Source: Malonomonas sp036526255 (lineage in GTDB: Bacteria > Desulfobacterota > Desulfuromonadia > Desulfuromonadales > Geopsychrobacteraceae). Taken from it: 64,000 nt of DNA. Shown piece by piece: positions 61,143 through 64,000 of the stretch (the first letter of the stretch is position 1; each line of letters opens with the position of its first letter). Made by a program: the position numbers and the translations under genes. The stretch spans positions 20,503 through 84,502 of the forward strand of contig DATCYW010000006.1 in assembly GCA_036526255.1 (NCBI GenBank), given 5' to 3'. The notes below the pieces were generated by a model. That model ran no database searches. It saw only the letters and a program-made list of their open reading frames with translations, and was not told the origin of the DNA.

Positions 61143-61232
61143 CTTGCAAACATGCGGGATAGGGGGAAACTCAGATGGCCGGATTAACTCTCTAGAAATA
61201 AACGGAAAAAACGCACCCAGCAATTTTTCCAT

Positions 61233-61249
61233 TTGGCACAGGATTTGAT
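61233..61249 (+). promoter_or_regulatory. Sigma-54-like promoter upstream of hsp20
   Basis: TTGGCACAGGATTTGAT has a perfect -24 box (TGGCAC) and correct spacing, but the -12 box reads TTGA where TTGC is expected. It would start transcription near 61260, with AAGGAGG and the ATG 50 bp further. Confidence 0.42.
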
Positions 61250-61312
61250 ATTTGAGTGGGTAAATCAGGCGCGACCTGACAAATATTCACCAACAACACA
61301 AAGGAGGAGAAA

Positions 61313-61756
61313 ATGGCTGGATGGGATCTGTTTCAAGAAATGGATATGTTGCGCAGGGAAATCGATCAAGCCTTCCGTGGCGTTGGCAGGAGCACTTTGA
61401 ATCCTTCATTTCTGCCCGGCATCGGTACCGGTGACTTCCCCCGCATCAACCTGAGCGAAGACGAAGAAAGTTATTTCATTGAGGCCGTGGTTCCAGGGGT
61501 TGACCCGAAAGACCTCGACTTGAACCTGATGCAAGGCACCCTGACTCTTTCCGGAGAGCGTCGGGCCGATGAGAAAAAAGGGCACACCTGGCATCGCCAC
61601 GAGCGGGGCGCAGGGAAATTTATGCGGACGATCGAACTGCCCAACTCGGTCGACGGTACGAAAGTTGATGCGGAGTACCGCAACGGGGTACTGCTGATCA
61701 GGCTGCCGAAGCAACCAAGCGCTAAGCCGAAGAAAATTTCGGTACGCGCTAACTAA
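61313..61756 (+). CDS. Hsp20/alpha-crystallin small heat-shock protein (147 aa)
   Basis: AAGGAGGAG precedes the start. An N-terminal WDLFQEMDMLRREIDQAF is followed by an alpha-crystallin domain (~40-140) with INLSEDEESYFIEAVVPGVDPKDLDLNL, LSGERR, FMRTIELPNSVDGTKVDAEYRNGVLLIRLPK. The C-terminal KPKKISVRAN includes an I-x-V motif of the type that links oligomers. First of a plus-strand stress operon, with a second hsp20 and degP. Confidence 0.95.
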   Translation: MAGWDLFQEMDMLRREIDQAFRGVGRSTLNPSFLPGIGTGDFPRINLSEDEESYFIEAVVPGVDPKDLDLNLMQGTLTLSGERRADEKKGHTWHRHERGAGKFMRTIELPNSVDGTKVDAEYRNGVLLIRLPKQPSAKPKKISVRAN

Positions 61757-61796
61757 TTCGAGAAATCACGCACTAAATCATCAGGGAGGTAAAACC

Positions 61797-62189
61797 ATGA
61801 CAGCTCAAGAAATGGTCAAACGGCAAGACGCAACACCGGTGTCCCGCGAAGAGACCCGTTCTGTCGGGAGAGTTTTGGTTCCGGCGGTGGATATTTTCGA
61901 ATCGGACGTGGATCTGACCCTTGTGGCGGATATGCCCGGCGTCGACAAGGAGGGGCTGGATATCAATCTTGATAAAGGCATTTTGACGATCAACGGTGAA
62001 GTCAAATTGCCCGGCCGCGGTCAATCCTTACAGCGCGAGTTTGCTGGCACCAATTATTACCGCCAATTCAAGCTTTCCGAGCATATCGATCCTGAAAAAA
62101 CCTCGGCGGCGCTGGTGAACGGAGTATTAACCCTGACGATCCCCAAAGCGGAATCGGCCAAACCGAAACGGATTGTAATCAGAAGTTAA
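61797..62189 (+). CDS. Hsp20/alpha-crystallin small heat-shock protein (130 aa)
   Basis: GGGAGG precedes the start. The alpha-crystallin domain covers ~28-125 (PAVDIFESDVDLTLVADMPGVDKEGLDINL, ILTINGEVKL, YYRQFKLSEHIDPEKTSAALVNGVLTLTIPK) and ends in KRIVIRS with an I-x-I motif. The N-terminal arm is short (AQEMVKRQDATPVSREE). It differs from the preceding hsp20 and may form mixed oligomers with it. 40 bp separate the two genes. A terminator follows. Confidence 0.94.
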   Translation: MTAQEMVKRQDATPVSREETRSVGRVLVPAVDIFESDVDLTLVADMPGVDKEGLDINLDKGILTINGEVKLPGRGQSLQREFAGTNYYRQFKLSEHIDPEKTSAALVNGVLTLTIPKAESAKPKRIVIRS

Positions 62190-62204
62190 TCACCTGCATT
62201 TGGG

Positions 62205-62235
62205 CAGCCCCCGATTCCCGCGGGGGCTGTTTTTT
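62205..62235 (+). terminator. Rho-independent terminator after the hsp20 pair
   Basis: CAGCCCCCG (62205-62213) pairs with CGGGGGCTG (62221-62229), then six T. It should separate degP from the hsp20 transcript at least in part. Confidence 0.88.
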
Positions 62236-62301
62236 CGTCCAGAAGGAAATATTTGAAACCACTTTTGATGTGAGGTTCCCCAAGTTCAAGGAGTCAAGAC
62301 C

Positions 62302-63762
62302 ATGTACTGGCATAAACAACTGGTGACGATTGCTGTTGCATTACTGATCGCGATCGGTGCAGGTGGCGTTCATCCCGCGGTCTCTTTAGCCCAGGAACGG
62401 GGGCTGGAGAGTCTCAAGCAAACAGGCCAGGCGTTTCGCAGCGTGGCGAAAAACGTCTCCCCGGCCGTGGTTTTCATCAAGGCTGAAAAAGAGGTCAGCA
62501 ACCAAGGTACAACGGAATTTTACTCTCCGTTCGGCGGTCCATTCGACGATGAGTTTTTTCGCCGTTTCTTCGGTGCGCCGCCACAGTTTCAACAGCCCTA
62601 TCAAGCGCCCAAAAAGCACCGTCAGGAAGTCGGACAGGGCTCAGGTTTTCTGATCACTCCGGATGGCTACATCCTGACCAATAACCATGTCGCCGGTGAG
62701 GCCGACAAGGTCTCGGTGCAGCTGCTTGATGGCCGTGAATATCAGGCCAAGATCATCGGTAACGACCCCGGTAGCGATCTGGCCGTCATCAAGATCGACG
62801 AAACCGATCTGCCCTTTTTGCGTTTCGGAGATTCAGAAATGCTGGAGGTTGGTGACTGGGTTCTGGCGGTCGGCAATCCATTCGGGCTCTCTCACACCTT
62901 GACCGCAGGTGTCGTCAGTGCCAAAGGGCGTAGCGGCATTGGGCTGAATGACTATGAGGACTTCATCCAGACCGACGCCGCGATCAATCCCGGAAATTCG
63001 GGCGGTCCGTTGGTCAACCTCGATGGTGAGGTGGTTGGCATCAACACAGCGATCTTCAGCCGCAGCGGCGGCTACATGGGAATCGGTTTCGCTATCCCGG
63101 TCAATATGGCCAAGCAGATCAAGAGCCAGCTGATTGAAGATGGCGAGGTCAAACGCGGGCGGCTCGGCGTTTATATTCAGGATCTGACCAAAGATCTGGC
63201 CGACTCTTTCGGCCTGGATGAAGTCGAAGGAATTCTGGTGACGCAGGTCATCGAAGCTTCGCCAGCGGAGGATGCCGGACTGAAGCAGGGCGACGTGATC
63301 CTGCGGATCGATGGTGAAAAGGTCGACAAGGTTTCTAACTTCCGCAATCGCATTGCCTTGACTGCTCCGGAGACCAAAATCCGCCTGACAATTTTACGTG
63401 ATGGAGAACGACGCGAAGTTAAAGTGAAGGTTGGCCAACTGAATACCGCTGACTCCGATCCTACCGGAAAATCCAGCGACCTGCCAACGCTTGGCCTCAG
63501 TTTGCAGAGCCTGACTCCCGAATTGGCACAGCGCTTCGGCTATAATGATCAACACGGGGTTTTGGTTGCTGCCGTCGAAAGTGGATCTTTGGCCGAACGG
63601 GCCGGGATCAGTCGGGGTAGCCTGATTCAAGAAGTTAACCGAAAAAAAGTGACAACGGTAAAGCAGGCGATGACCTTACTGCAAGAGAATAGGCAGAATA
63701 CTCTTCTGCTACTGGTTCGGCAGGGTGACGGTACGCGTTACATCGCAATTCGAACGAGGTAA
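62302..63762 (+). CDS. degP: Do-family periplasmic serine protease (DegP/DegQ), second copy
   Basis: Signal peptide (residues 1-31), protease domain with His129 (TNNHVAGE), Asp159 (SDLAVIKID) and Ser233 (NPGNSGGPL), and two PDZ domains (~275-370, ~395-480). It is clearly related to the protease at 37215-38660 throughout, including the RxGLESLxxTGxAFRSVAK opening, so the two are paralogues. Its place after the small heat-shock genes suggests a role in heat or folding stress. AAGGAG precedes the start. Confidence 0.95.
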   Translation: MYWHKQLVTIAVALLIAIGAGGVHPAVSLAQERGLESLKQTGQAFRSVAKNVSPAVVFIKAEKEVSNQGTTEFYSPFGGPFDDEFFRRFFGAPPQFQQPYQAPKKHRQEVGQGSGFLITPDGYILTNNHVAGEADKVSVQLLDGREYQAKIIGNDPGSDLAVIKIDETDLPFLRFGDSEMLEVGDWVLAVGNPFGLSHTLTAGVVSAKGRSGIGLNDYEDFIQTDAAINPGNSGGPLVNLDGEVVGINTAIFSRSGGYMGIGFAIPVNMAKQIKSQLIEDGEVKRGRLGVYIQDLTKDLADSFGLDEVEGILVTQVIEASPAEDAGLKQGDVILRIDGEKVDKVSNFRNRIALTAPETKIRLTILRDGERREVKVKVGQLNTADSDPTGKSSDLPTLGLSLQSLTPELAQRFGYNDQHGVLVAAVESGSLAERAGISRGSLIQEVNRKKVTTVKQAMTLLQENRQNTLLLLVRQGDGTRYIAIRTR

Positions 63763-63870
63763 TTTGAGTAAGTCTGACCTTCTACACCTAGCACCGTCAT
63801 CGAACAAAGCCCCACGATCCAATAATCTAGCCGGTCGGTAAGCGTGTTGACCATCTAAACAAGAACAAGC

Positions 63871-63908
63871 AAAGCCCTCTAAAATTAGATACTTAGAGGG
63901 CTTTGCCT
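63871..63908 (+). terminator. Rho-independent terminator of degP
   Basis: AAAGCCCTCTAA (63871-63882) pairs with TTAGAGGGCTTT (63893-63904). It lies about 110 bp after the degP stop. Nothing else was recognised between 63763 and the window end. Confidence 0.8.
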
Positions 63909-64000
63909 TTCGTAGATTTTCAAGATGAAGTCAAATGGTTAAACTACTGAAATTCCATGCTGCCTTTCACTGAATCCCATTTTTCAACAGATTAACCGAC

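Overview
The window reads as a chromosomal segment of a Desulfuromonadales/Geobacter-type anaerobic bacterium (Desulfobacterota). Pointers to this are a close relative of the Desulfovibrio FMN-binding protein, a c-haem methyl-accepting chemotaxis protein, a P460-type cytochrome, several sigma-54 response regulators with sigma-54 promoters, a small protein type familiar from Geobacter, and a probable tiny selenoprotein. Most of the window is GC-rich and densely coding. The stretch from about 3.6 to 11.7 kb is AT-richer and looks like an accessory region. No database was searched; family names come from recognised motifs.

Layout. 0-3.6 kb: the 3' part of a sensor kinase, a candidate selenoprotein (in-frame UGA plus SECIS-like hairpin), and a MocR regulator divergent from an FMN-binding protein and a mini winged-helix protein. 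3.6-11.7 kb: a solo IS21-like end, two unknown lipoproteins, a B12-binding radical SAM enzyme, a serine recombinase, a P460-type cytochrome and an IS110/IS1111 element with a frameshifted transposase. 11.7-23.6 kb: an S4 protein, a methyltransferase-like protein, an ABC-F ATPase behind a terminator-containing leader, a GH17-GT2 envelope enzyme, tesA divergent from ybbA-ybbP, and a DUF945-like protein. 23.7-32.3 kb: signalling genes (GAF-GGDEF cyclase, Cache-PAS hybrid kinase, RelA/SpoT-TPR synthetase, haem MCP) and an NlpC/P60 lipoprotein. 32.4-36.0 kb: a Mn/Zn/Fe-type ABC uptake operon whose permease carries a DtxR-like domain, then tRNA-Ala(CGC). 36.0-42.1 kb: a DUF815 ATPase and a four-gene HtrA/two-component operon. 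42.1-48.5 kb: transporters and housekeeping enzymes (rsmE, ilvA, cobalamin adenosyltransferase).

48.5-55.7 kb is the most system-like stretch. A sigma-54 two-component pair with a duplicated Cache sensor lies beside two carboxylate-type transporters, an OFA-family MFS protein and a SatP-like protein. Each transporter has a -24/-12 promoter preceded by copies of one 18-bp palindrome, TTTTGCA-N4-TGCAAAA. I propose this as a local regulon for uptake of small organic acids.

57.7-63.8 kb: msrB, a decapitated comM remnant, and a protein-quality cluster (hsp20, dnaK, two more hsp20, degP). The dnaK/hsp20 divergent region carries TGTCGC/GCGACA palindromes and a sigma-54-like promoter. No CRISPR array, rRNA operon or phage structural gene was seen.
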